This document shows positions 41,857 to 49,081 of a DNA stretch of 64,000 nt, piece by piece. The position numbers and the translations under genes are program-made. Position 1 is the stretch's first letter. Each line of letters starts with the position of its first letter. Origin of the DNA: Algoriphagus sp. AK58 (lineage in GTDB: Bacteria; Bacteroidota; Bacteroidia; Cytophagales; Cyclobacteriaceae); contig NZ_QEIG01000018.1 in NCBI RefSeq assembly GCF_014324365.1, positions 1 to 64,000 of the forward strand, written 5' to 3'. The notes beneath the pieces are model-generated. The model searched no databases, was not told the DNA's origin, and worked only from the letters and a program-made list of their open reading frames with translations.

Positions 41857-44271
41857 ATGAAACTCCAATTTCAGAAAGACATTCTTCCCCATCTGCTCGG
41901 GGTCATCCTCTTTTACCTCATCGTTGTCCTGTACTTTTCACCGATGGTATTCGATGGGAAAATCATCTTCCAAAGCGATATCCTCCAATGGGAAGGTTCG
42001 GCCAAAGAAGTCCTTGACTACCGGGCTGCCACCGGCGAGCAAGCCCTCTGGACCAGCCGCATGTTTGGCGGAATGCCCACCTATTTTATCTCCCTGGAGT
42101 TTGCCGGAGACATCACCAACCTTCTGATTTCAGTCCTGACCCTAGGTCTTCCCCACCCGATCAACGGATTGTTTTTCGGAATGCTAGGCATGTATGTTTT
42201 ACTACTCAGCTTTCAAGTCAGGCCGATATTCTCCATTGCCGGAGCGATCGCATTTTCCTTCAATACTTACAACCTACTTTCTCTAGAGGCAGGTCACAAT
42301 GCCAAAATCTGGGCAGTTTGCCTGATTCCATTGATTCTGGCCGGTATCCATCTGGCTTTTGAGCGAAAACGGATCCTCGGAGCAGCCCTTTTGGCTCTTG
42401 GACTTTTGTTCCAACTCAAATTCAATCACCTCCAAATCACCTACTACACGCTGATCATTTCGGTAATTTATGTGCTTGTTCGTTTAGTGTTTGACTGGAA
42501 AAAAGAAGGAATTGGTGGACTGTTCAAAACCATCGGATTTTTGGTCATCGGAGCTGTTTTGGCAGTGGGAGGAAATCTCGGAAGACTGGCCACAGCTCTC
42601 GAATACAGTCCCTACTCTACCCGGGGAAAAGCGACTTTGGAAAGCACCTCTTCCGGCTTGGACAAGGACTACGCATTTGGCTGGTCAAATGGAATTTTGG
42701 AAACCCTGACCTTGATCGTGCCGGACTTCTATGGAGGAGGAAGCAACACGCCTCTTCCCAAAGATTCCGCATCCGAAAAAGCGCTCCGTGCTCAAGGACT
42801 CGACCCTGCTCAAATCAATGGATTTATCAAAGGTGCTCCTACCTATTGGGGGGATCAGCCTTTTACGGGCGGACCGATCTATGGCAGCGTGATTCTGGTT
42901 TTCTTGGCGGTTTTGGGGATTTGGGCTGCGCCAAAAGAAAGCCTGATCACCTTCGGCACCATCATCGTGCTCTCCCTAATGCTGAGTTGGGGAAAAAACC
43001 TGGCTTGGTTCAACTACCTGTTATTTGACATTTTGCCTGGATATAACAAGTTTCGGGCAGTTTCCATGGCTTTGGGAATGACGCTGTTTGCCGTGCCGGT
43101 GTTGGGAATGATTGCTTTGGAAAGACTGACCAAAACCAAAGAACTCAAGCCTTTGCTGATTTCCGGAGGAATTGTGGCGGGATTGACCTTGATTTTGGCG
43201 GTCGCGGCAGGTGCATTTTTCCGATTTGAAGGGGCAGCAGATGCTAATTTCCCGGATTGGTTGGTGACAGCTATGAAGGCTGACCGAAAGAGTATGCTTT
43301 CTGCCTCGGCTTGGAAAAGTTTTACTTTTGTAGCGCTCTCTATCGGATTGATTTATTTTTATCTGAAAGGCAAAATTTCAGAGCTGATTCTGGGTGCTGG
43401 CCTGATTGCCTTGATCACCATTGATGTGTGGACGATCAACCGTCGCTATTTGAATGCAGAGTCTTTCCAGAGAAATCCTTCGAGACAGTTTTTCGCAGAA
43501 ACTCCTGCCGAGCAATCCCTTGCCCAAGATCAGGGCTATTTTCGAGTGTTGCCGCTAACGGAAGGACTGACCCAAGGCGCTCGTACCAGCTACCGATTCA
43601 ATAGTTTGGGCGGCTACCATGGAGCAAAGCTGCGCCGGTACCAAGACCTAGTCGACAATCGCCTTCAATTTGAATTGCAGGAGTTTGTGAAAAAAGCCCA
43701 AGAAGGCACTTTCGATTGGGAATCCATTGGCACGATCAACATGCTCAACACCAAATACCTGATCGCAGGCAGTGAGGCCAACGGGATATTTGAAAACCCT
43801 GAAGCTAATGGCCCGGCTTGGGTTCCGACAGAGATTGTTCCGGTCACTAGTAACCAAGCCGAAATGGATCAACTGGGACAGATCAATACCAAAACCCAAG
43901 CTACCCTAAATACCCAAGAATTTGGCGAAGCGAAGGCTGGTTCAGGAGAGGTCAATCTCACCAGCCACAGCCCTAACGAAATGAAGTACCAAGCCGAAAT
44001 GGCTCAGGGAGGATTGGTAGTATTTTCCGAAATTCACTATCCTGAGGGCTGGACGGCCACCATCGACGGACAGGAAGCCAAGATTCTTCGGGTCAATTAC
44101 CTGCTGAGAGGATTGGAAATTCCTCAGGGTTCCCATGAAATTGTCTTTACCTTTGCCCCATCTAGTTACTATGCGACCAAGACTCCCATGGTCATTTTCC
44201 AGTATTTGATCGTGTTGACTTTGATTGCAGGCGTTTTCTTCACTTACAAAAAATCCGATGCAGCAGCCTGA
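41857..44271 (+). CDS. YfhO family membrane protein
   Basis: An 804-residue inner-membrane protein with about a dozen membrane helices in the first 550 residues (for example LLGVILFYLIVVLYFSPM and RPIFSIAGAIAFSFNTYNLL) and a C-terminal periplasmic beta-rich domain ending in one more helix (MVIFQYLIVLTLIAGVFFTY). The motifs MFGGMPTY and LEAGHNAK are characteristic of YfhO proteins, which belong to the GT-C-like group implicated in glycosylating lipoteichoic acid or other surface polymers. The precise function here is unknown. The gene overlaps the next, a methyltransferase, by 14 bases. Confidence 0.88.
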   Translation: MKLQFQKDILPHLLGVILFYLIVVLYFSPMVFDGKIIFQSDILQWEGSAKEVLDYRAATGEQALWTSRMFGGMPTYFISLEFAGDITNLLISVLTLGLPHPINGLFFGMLGMYVLLLSFQVRPIFSIAGAIAFSFNTYNLLSLEAGHNAKIWAVCLIPLILAGIHLAFERKRILGAALLALGLLFQLKFNHLQITYYTLIISVIYVLVRLVFDWKKEGIGGLFKTIGFLVIGAVLAVGGNLGRLATALEYSPYSTRGKATLESTSSGLDKDYAFGWSNGILETLTLIVPDFYGGGSNTPLPKDSASEKALRAQGLDPAQINGFIKGAPTYWGDQPFTGGPIYGSVILVFLAVLGIWAAPKESLITFGTIIVLSLMLSWGKNLAWFNYLLFDILPGYNKFRAVSMALGMTLFAVPVLGMIALERLTKTKELKPLLISGGIVAGLTLILAVAAGAFFRFEGAADANFPDWLVTAMKADRKSMLSASAWKSFTFVALSIGLIYFYLKGKISELILGAGLIALITIDVWTINRRYLNAESFQRNPSRQFFAETPAEQSLAQDQGYFRVLPLTEGLTQGARTSYRFNSLGGYHGAKLRRYQDLVDNRLQFELQEFVKKAQEGTFDWESIGTINMLNTKYLIAGSEANGIFENPEANGPAWVPTEIVPVTSNQAEMDQLGQINTKTQATLNTQEFGEAKAGSGEVNLTSHSPNEMKYQAEMAQGGLVVFSEIHYPEGWTATIDGQEAKILRVNYLLRGLEIPQGSHEIVFTFAPSSYYATKTPMVIFQYLIVLTLIAGVFFTYKKSDAAA

Positions 44272-44983
44272 GGAAAAAGACAAAGTCGTCAGCTTTTATG
44301 ATCAATTTGCCGAAAAGCAGGCAAAGACGGGAATCAATTCCCGGCATTTGAGCATTTTGGATAAAGTGAAGCAAGCCGGACTTCAAAATAATCACCGGAT
44401 TTTGGAGGTGGGCTGCGGGATCGGTACCGTTTCCCATCTGTTGGCTACGCAAGTGCCCCAAGGTAAGGTGTTGGCAGTAGATATTTCCCCTGAAAGCATC
44501 GAGAAAGCTAAAGTCCTCTGGAAAGATCAAAAAAACCTCAGTTTTGAGGTTTCGGACATGTCGGACTTTGACAAAAAAGGTGAAACCTTCGACTTCTTTG
44601 TGTTTCCTGACGTGTTGGAGCACATTCCGGTCGACCAGCACTTCCGTCTTTTCCAGAATATCCAGAAGCATTCTCATGCAGATTCTGTGATTTTCATTCA
44701 CATTCCTGCCCCAAGATATTTGCAATGGATGATCGAAAACGAACCCGAAAAACTCCAAGTCATCGATCAGCCTTTGGACTCGGGTGACTTGATCAAAAGC
44801 ATCACGTCCAACGGCTTTTTTCTTGAGAAAATGGAAACCTACGGGCTTTTCTTCGAAGAAAAAGACTATCAATACTTTGTCTTCCGATCAGCCAAACCTC
44901 TGCGCAGCTCTACTCCAAAAAGCAAATGGGCTGTGCTTAAAGAACGAATTCGAATCCGCCTGAAATACGGCCTTACCAAGTAA
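44258..44983 (+). CDS. Class I SAM-dependent methyltransferase
   Basis: A 241-residue Rossmann methyltransferase. SAM-binding motif I is ILEVGCGIGTVSHLL, with VLAVDISPESIEKAKVL for motif II and FDFFVFPDVLEHIPVDQHF for motif IV. The C-terminus is Arg/Lys-rich and unassigned. The substrate is not known; linkage to yfhO suggests surface glycan or lipid modification. The start MQQPEEKDK overlaps the yfhO end by 14 bases; an in-frame ATG 33 bp upstream is less likely. slyD follows after 14 bp. Confidence 0.88.
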   Translation: MQQPEEKDKVVSFYDQFAEKQAKTGINSRHLSILDKVKQAGLQNNHRILEVGCGIGTVSHLLATQVPQGKVLAVDISPESIEKAKVLWKDQKNLSFEVSDMSDFDKKGETFDFFVFPDVLEHIPVDQHFRLFQNIQKHSHADSVIFIHIPAPRYLQWMIENEPEKLQVIDQPLDSGDLIKSITSNGFFLEKMETYGLFFEEKDYQYFVFRSAKPLRSSTPKSKWAVLKERIRIRLKYGLTK

Positions 44984-44997
44984 ACCAATCGAAAAAT

Positions 44998-45522
44998 ATG
45001 AAAATCAACACCAATACTGTGGTCGGCTTGACCTACGAACTCAAGGTCAGCAAAGAAGAGGACGGCATCGAATCGGCACCTTTCAGCGTGGAAATACGTG
45101 ATGAAGAAGATCCTTTTTACTTTCTATTCGGCATGAGTGGCCTGCCTGAAAAGTTTGAAGAGCTTTTGGAAGGAAAAGAAGAAGGCGAAGACTTTTCATT
45201 TACCCTGACCATGGCAGATGCCTATGGGGAAGCAGACGATGAACTGATCATTACCCTACCCAAAGAGCAGTTTTCTGGAGAAAGAGGGTTTTCTCCTGAA
45301 ATGCTGGAAGAAGGGAACTTTCTACCCTTAATGGATGAAAACGGCTACAGCATGCAGGCTAAAATCCTAAAAGATTTGGGAGAGCAGTTGCTCCTAGATT
45401 TCAATCATCCTTTGGTGGGTTTCGATCTGCATTTCGAGGGGAATATCATGGAAGTGCGGGAAGCAACCAAGGAAGAAATCAAGCACGGTCATGTGCATGG
45501 AGAGCATGGAGCGCATGATTAA
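44998..45522 (+). CDS. slyD: SlyD-type FKBP peptidyl-prolyl isomerase
   Basis: A 174-residue FKBP-family prolyl isomerase with chaperone character. It is longer than a minimal FKBP: an inserted flap (IF) region is visible around residues 70-125 (EADDELIITLPKEQF to LPLMDENGY), and the fold closes with LLLDFNHPLVGFDLHFEGNIMEVREAT. The tail GHVHGEHGAHD is His-rich and can bind metal such as nickel, as in E. coli SlyD. It closes a three-gene operon with yfhO and the methyltransferase. Its TAA stop begins a theme C tail. Confidence 0.92.
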   Translation: MKINTNTVVGLTYELKVSKEEDGIESAPFSVEIRDEEDPFYFLFGMSGLPEKFEELLEGKEEGEDFSFTLTMADAYGEADDELIITLPKEQFSGERGFSPEMLEEGNFLPLMDENGYSMQAKILKDLGEQLLLDFNHPLVGFDLHFEGNIMEVREATKEEIKHGHVHGEHGAHD

Positions 45523-45705
45523 GTGATCAGTTGGCAGTTGCAGTAGGCAGTTTTTAACCTCCAAGGGCACAAAGTTTTTAAAGAGTTCGCAAAGAAAAAT
45601 AACAGTGGTCAGTTTCAAAGAGGACTGATCACTGCTTACTGACCACTGATCACTTAAAAATCTCTTTGTGTCCTCATTTTTTCTCTTCGTGACCTTTGCG
45701 GCTCC
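45521..45705. repeat. Paired 3' tails of convergent slyD and ABC genes (themes C and G), long inverted repeat
   Basis: From the slyD stop: AAGTGATCAGTTGGCAGT (theme C), then a theme G stretch (AAGGGCACAAAG, TTCGCAAAG). From the ABC stop on the other strand: theme G (GCAAAGGTCACGAAG, GGACACAAAGAG), then AAGTGATCAGT again. AAGTGATCAGT (45521-45531) and ACTGATCACTT (45645-45655) are exact inverted copies, so the gap can fold into one long hairpin. Each tail is in the sense orientation of its own gene. Confidence 0.65.
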
Positions 45706-46665
45706 CTAAGATTTAAGCACCAATACTTTTTCCTCATCGAAGTGCAGGTACACCCTATCGCCTATTTGGTATTTACGGATCGGATCGTCCACTTCCCAGA
45801 TATGTCCCCCTTCCCGAAGCCGGATCAATAGGGAATTGTAATGAACCAAATATCTCAAATCCACCACATGCCCCATTAATTCTCCTCGGGTGCGAAGTCG
45901 TACATCTGCCGGACGCACGTAGCTGTTGAATCGGTCTGGAATTAGGTTGATGGGTGAAAAAAGCCTCGCCACATAGCGGGATTTGGGATGCTCGCAGAGG
46001 TCTTTGGAATTGCCTTTTTGCACTACTTTTCCCTTTTGCAAAATCAAAAGAGAGTCAGTCAGACGCAGGGCATCGTCCAAGTCATGTGTCACAAAGATGA
46101 CCGTGGTGCCCATTTCTTTCAGCAATTCCTTCAGCTCAAAAATCAATTTCCGCTTTTGGATAGCATCCAAGTGACTGAAGGGCTCGTCCAAGAGCAAAAC
46201 CTCGGGTTCCACTGCCAAAGCCTGCGCAATGGCTACCTTTTGCTGTTGACCTCCGCTGAGTTGCCTGGGTAATCGATCCTTGTAATTTTCCAACCCAAAC
46301 TGATTTAAGAGACGGTTGACACGCTGTTCACGGTACTTGGCATCATACTGAAGCAAGGGTCGGTTGATGTTTTCTTCCACCGTGGAATTGGGAAAAAGCT
46401 GGTAATCCTGATGGATAAGTTTGATCTCGTCATAGCCAGGCACTAGCTTTTGAGCGGGATTTTCGATGAGTTTTTCCTCTAAAAACACTTGTCCTCCACT
46501 TTGTACCATCAAGCCTGCAATCATCCTCAGGAGGGTACTTTTTCCCGATCCACTTTCTCCTACGATGGACAAAAACTCTCCACGGGCAAGTTCCATTGAA
46601 AAGTCATGCAAAGCCACATGAGAATCATAGGATTTGGAAAGGTGGCGTATGGATAGGAAGGTCAT
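45706..46665 (-). CDS. ABC transporter ATP-binding protein (spermidine/putrescine-ModC-like) with TOBE-like C-terminus
   Basis: A 319-residue ABC ATPase. Walker A GESGSGKST (36-44), Q loop LIHQDYQLFP, signature LSGGQQQKVAIAQAL, Walker B VLLLDEPFSHLDAI and switch VFVTHDLDDAL are intact. The C-terminal extension (about 240-319, RPADVRLRTRGELMG ... IGDRVYLHFDEEKVLVL) looks like a TOBE-type regulatory barrel, as in importers for polyamines, molybdate or iron. No permease or binding protein is adjacent, so it is an orphan subunit and its substrate is unknown. The start MTFLSIRHLS is used; an upstream ATG is possible. Confidence 0.88.
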   Translation of the reverse strand: MTFLSIRHLSKSYDSHVALHDFSMELARGEFLSIVGESGSGKSTLLRMIAGLMVQSGGQVFLEEKLIENPAQKLVPGYDEIKLIHQDYQLFPNSTVEENINRPLLQYDAKYREQRVNRLLNQFGLENYKDRLPRQLSGGQQQKVAIAQALAVEPEVLLLDEPFSHLDAIQKRKLIFELKELLKEMGTTVIFVTHDLDDALRLTDSLLILQKGKVVQKGNSKDLCEHPKSRYVARLFSPINLIPDRFNSYVRPADVRLRTRGELMGHVVDLRYLVHYNSLLIRLREGGHIWEVDDPIRKYQIGDRVYLHFDEEKVLVLKS

Positions 46666-46763
46666 TGGAGAATCGAAATTGCGTGCTTCCAAAAATGGTC
46701 AAAAAGAAGGGGAAATCTAGATACATTCTTTTTTCTTGTGTAAAAAATGGAATTCAACAGATT

Positions 46764-46778
46764 TGTTATACATTAACA
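46764..46778. promoter_or_regulatory. Palindromic operator candidate of the toxin-antitoxin pair
   Basis: TGTTA-TACAT-TAACA is a perfect inverted repeat 20 bp before the antitoxin ATG, where an Xre-type antitoxin would bind to repress its own operon. The gap contains no exact TAnnTTTG box. Confidence 0.6.
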
Positions 46779-46798
46779 GCATAATTGCTTCAAACAGT

Positions 46799-47278
46799 AT
46801 GAGTTTGGCCAGAAAAAAATTCAATCCCACCTCCCCGTCTGAAAAGAATAAAGCCTCCAAAAGCTGGATTTTGGAAACAGAAGGGAAAAATTATTCTTGG
46901 AAATCTAAACTGGAAAGGGTAGCGATAAGCCGTGAAGGGGTTCCTTTCAGTGCTTTAGAAGTGATCGGAAAAAAAATCAATTTACCGATCCGCGATGTGT
47001 TAAACCTTTTTGACATTCCTCAGACCACTTACAACAAAAAGCGCCGTGAAAATGCCCTTCTTGGGGGAAAGGAAACAGAGGCAGTTTTGCTGATTACCGA
47101 AATTCTGGATTTTGGGATAGAGGTTTTTAATGGAGAAACTGAAAAACTCCTTCGCTGGCTTAAAAAGCCAAACCAGTCCTTGGGAGGGATGAGCCCTGAG
47201 AGTTTTTTTGATTCGATCACTGGAATTCAGGAGGTAAAAAACTGTCTGAATAGGCTGGAATACGGGAATTTAGCCTAA
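46799..47278 (+). CDS. Xre/MbcA/ParS-type antitoxin
   Basis: A 159-residue antitoxin. The N-terminal half (about 35-100, VAISREGVPFSALEVIGKKINLPI, DIPQTTYNKKRREN) is an Xre-like DNA-binding domain, and the C-terminal half (about 105-157, ILDFGIEVFNGETEKLLRWL, NQSLGGMSPESFFDS) is the MbcA/ParS/Xre (DUF2384) toxin-binding domain. It pairs with the RES toxin gene that starts one base into its stop codon, and it neutralises the toxin and represses the operon. The start MSLARKKF fits; an ATG at 46736 would read through the operator. Confidence 0.92.
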   Translation: MSLARKKFNPTSPSEKNKASKSWILETEGKNYSWKSKLERVAISREGVPFSALEVIGKKINLPIRDVLNLFDIPQTTYNKKRRENALLGGKETEAVLLITEILDFGIEVFNGETEKLLRWLKKPNQSLGGMSPESFFDSITGIQEVKNCLNRLEYGNLA

Positions 47279-47745
47279 TGTTGGTTTTTAGAATCGAGCG
47301 GGAAAAATATCTCAATTCTGCATTGAGCGGAATTGGGGCTTCACTTTCAGAAGGATTTCGATGGAACAGTCTTTCTACCCGCATGGTCTATACAGCCGAA
47401 TCTCGGGCCTTGGCTATTCTGGAAGTTTCTGTTCATTTGGATATTCAAGAAGATCTTCCTATTGATCGACACCTTATCACCATGGAAATCCCTGATGAAG
47501 TGGAAATTCTAGAACTCGACCCACTGGATCTCCCCTTGAATTGGGAAGCCAAACCACCCATTCTTGAAACCCAGCTGATCGGAGATGAATTTGTCAAGCA
47601 ACAAGAGGCTGCAGTTCTGAGAGTTCCGAGTGCGATTGTCCCCGAAGAATTCAATTACTTGATCAATCCCATACATCCTGATGCTCAAAGGATCAGAATG
47701 ACAGCTTCCAAGAGGCTGATTTTTGATTCACGGTTGAGAAAATAA
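47278..47745 (+). CDS. RES domain toxin (NAD+-degrading)
   Basis: A 155-residue RES toxin. The RES residues are present: Arg28 and Trp29-Asn30 (SEGFRWNSLSTR), Tyr38 (MVYTAES), Glu49 (LAILEV) and the C-terminal VPSAIVPEEFNYLINPIHP carrying the conserved Ser and Asn. Characterised family members break down cellular NAD+ (or ADP-ribosylate targets), halting growth. Translation is coupled to the antitoxin (start ATG within the stop TAATG). The partner and the catalytic residues look intact, so the module may be active. Confidence 0.92.
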   Translation: MLVFRIEREKYLNSALSGIGASLSEGFRWNSLSTRMVYTAESRALAILEVSVHLDIQEDLPIDRHLITMEIPDEVEILELDPLDLPLNWEAKPPILETQLIGDEFVKQQEAAVLRVPSAIVPEEFNYLINPIHPDAQRIRMTASKRLIFDSRLRK

Positions 47746-47756
47746 CCAATCCTTTG

Positions 47757-48104
47757 CTAAGTCAAGTCATCCTTTATTTTTTTCGGTAAAGATGAAAAAA
47801 TCAACTCATAACTGTGCCGGATCAATTCCAAAATCAACCGATCAGGCACATCTCCTCGGACGCTGACCGAGTTCCACCATTTTTTATTCATGTGGTACCC
47901 TGGAGTAATTCCGGGGTATTGCTCCCGGAGTTCGATGGAGCGTTCGGGATCGCATTTCAGATTGGCATAATCGAATACATCCATATCAACAATGGCAAAA
48001 ATCTTTCCTCCAATCCGAAAGCAAAGCGTATTGGCATCAAAGGGCGTATCCTCGGTCACATGGGGCAAGGCCAAGCAAAAATCACGGAAATACTCGAGCG
48101 TCAT
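47757..48104 (-). CDS. MmcQ/YjbR family protein
   Basis: A 115-residue protein of the MmcQ/YjbR family: LEYFRDFCLALPHVTEDTPF at the N-terminus, KIFAIVD, the conserved YANLKCDPERSIELREQYPG and GYHMNKKWWNSVSVRGDVP. The fold is CyaY-like and may bind DNA, but the physiological role is not established. A start 36 bp upstream (48140) is possible. It is convergent with the RES toxin gene (11-bp gap, no terminator), and the downstream orientation gives no operon partner except the SDR gene upstream, 54 bp away. Confidence 0.85.
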   Translation of the reverse strand: MTLEYFRDFCLALPHVTEDTPFDANTLCFRIGGKIFAIVDMDVFDYANLKCDPERSIELREQYPGITPGYHMNKKWWNSVSVRGDVPDRLILELIRHSYELIFSSLPKKIKDDLT

Positions 48105-48158
48105 TGATCTTTGAGTTTGGGACCATTTTAATGGCTCCAAATTACCAAAATAAGCCCG

Positions 48159-48917
48159 TCAATAAGCCAACCAACCTCCATCTGCAACTAAAACCTCTCC
48201 ATTGACAAAGGAGGAGTCATCTGAAGCGAGGAACAAAGCGACTTTCGCGATCTCATCCGATTCTCCCATTCTTGGCATTGATCCCGCCCCACTGCTGCAA
48301 AGCGCTGCTCCTTCGGGATCCGGTTGGGCATCGCGCATGATGTTGGTATGGACACCTCCTGGAGCGATCACATTACATCGGATGCCCTTTTTGGCATACA
48401 TGAAACCAATGTTTTTACTCATTCCTATTAAAGCATGCTTCGAAGTGGTGTAAGCTAAACCAGCCCTTGAGCCAGACACCCCTCCGATTGAAGCAATATT
48501 GATAATGACACCTTTCCCCTGTTGCAGCATTTGGGTAATTGCCAATCGGCTGGCGTAGAAAGGGCCATTTACATTCACTGCCATGACTTTTTCCCAAAGC
48601 TGGTCTGTCACTTTTTCCAAAGGCATGAAATTGTCCATAATCCCGGCATTGTTGACCAAAATATCCAAACTACCAAACTCATGGATTGCCCCATGCACCA
48701 TTCGCTTCACTTGATCTTCATCTGAAACATCACATTTCAAACCCAGGGCATGACCTCCTGCATGACGGATCTGATCTGCTACTTCCTCTGCGTCAGCTGA
48801 GTTGAGATCGGTAACGACTACTTTAGCTCCTTCTTGAGCAAAAAGCAATGCGATGGCTTTTCCCATTCCTGAGGCTGCCCCGGTGACGATGGCGACTTTA
48901 TTTTCAAGCTTTTTCAT
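48159..48917 (-). CDS. Short-chain dehydrogenase/reductase (SDR)
   Basis: A classical SDR of 252 residues. The NAD(P)-binding TGAASGMG (12-19) and VTDLNSADAEE, the NNAG motif (89-92) and the catalytic triad Ser143, Tyr156, Lys160 (AYTTSKHAL) are all present. The C-terminus is VNGEVLVADGGWLAY. The acidic Asp of VVVTDLN suggests NAD as the cofactor. It oxidises an alcohol or sugar, but the substrate is unknown; levodione-type or glucose 1-dehydrogenase-type reductases are possible. It is followed 54 bp later by the MmcQ gene, and no promoter is visible. Confidence 0.88.
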   Translation of the reverse strand: MKKLENKVAIVTGAASGMGKAIALLFAQEGAKVVVTDLNSADAEEVADQIRHAGGHALGLKCDVSDEDQVKRMVHGAIHEFGSLDILVNNAGIMDNFMPLEKVTDQLWEKVMAVNVNGPFYASRLAITQMLQQGKGVIINIASIGGVSGSRAGLAYTTSKHALIGMSKNIGFMYAKKGIRCNVIAPGGVHTNIMRDAQPDPEGAALCSSGAGSMPRMGESDEIAKVALFLASDDSSFVNGEVLVADGGWLAY

Positions 48918-49048
48918 AGATGCTATCTTTTTAGTGTTCTTTTTACTGTTTTTGGTTGTCTGGTTATCCTGTTATGATTTTTTCAGATTTCTTAAAAATC
49001 AAATGGATGCCTCATCCACTAAATCATTCACTTTTTAATACTCGGAAT

Positions 49049-49081
49049 ACTGCAAACTGAGACTGCCAACTGATCACTTCC
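49049..49081 (-). repeat. 3' repeat tail of ppsA (theme C)
   Basis: On the minus strand it reads AAGTGATCAGTTGGCAGT, identical over 18 bases to the slyD tail, and the last Lys codon (AAG) and the TGA stop of ppsA lie inside it. It then runs on as CTCAGTTTGCAGT. Confidence 0.65.

Noticed and set aside
44240..44872. 210-codon minus-strand frame under the methyltransferase gene
   Set aside because: It is the complement of a well-supported gene and has no homology pattern.
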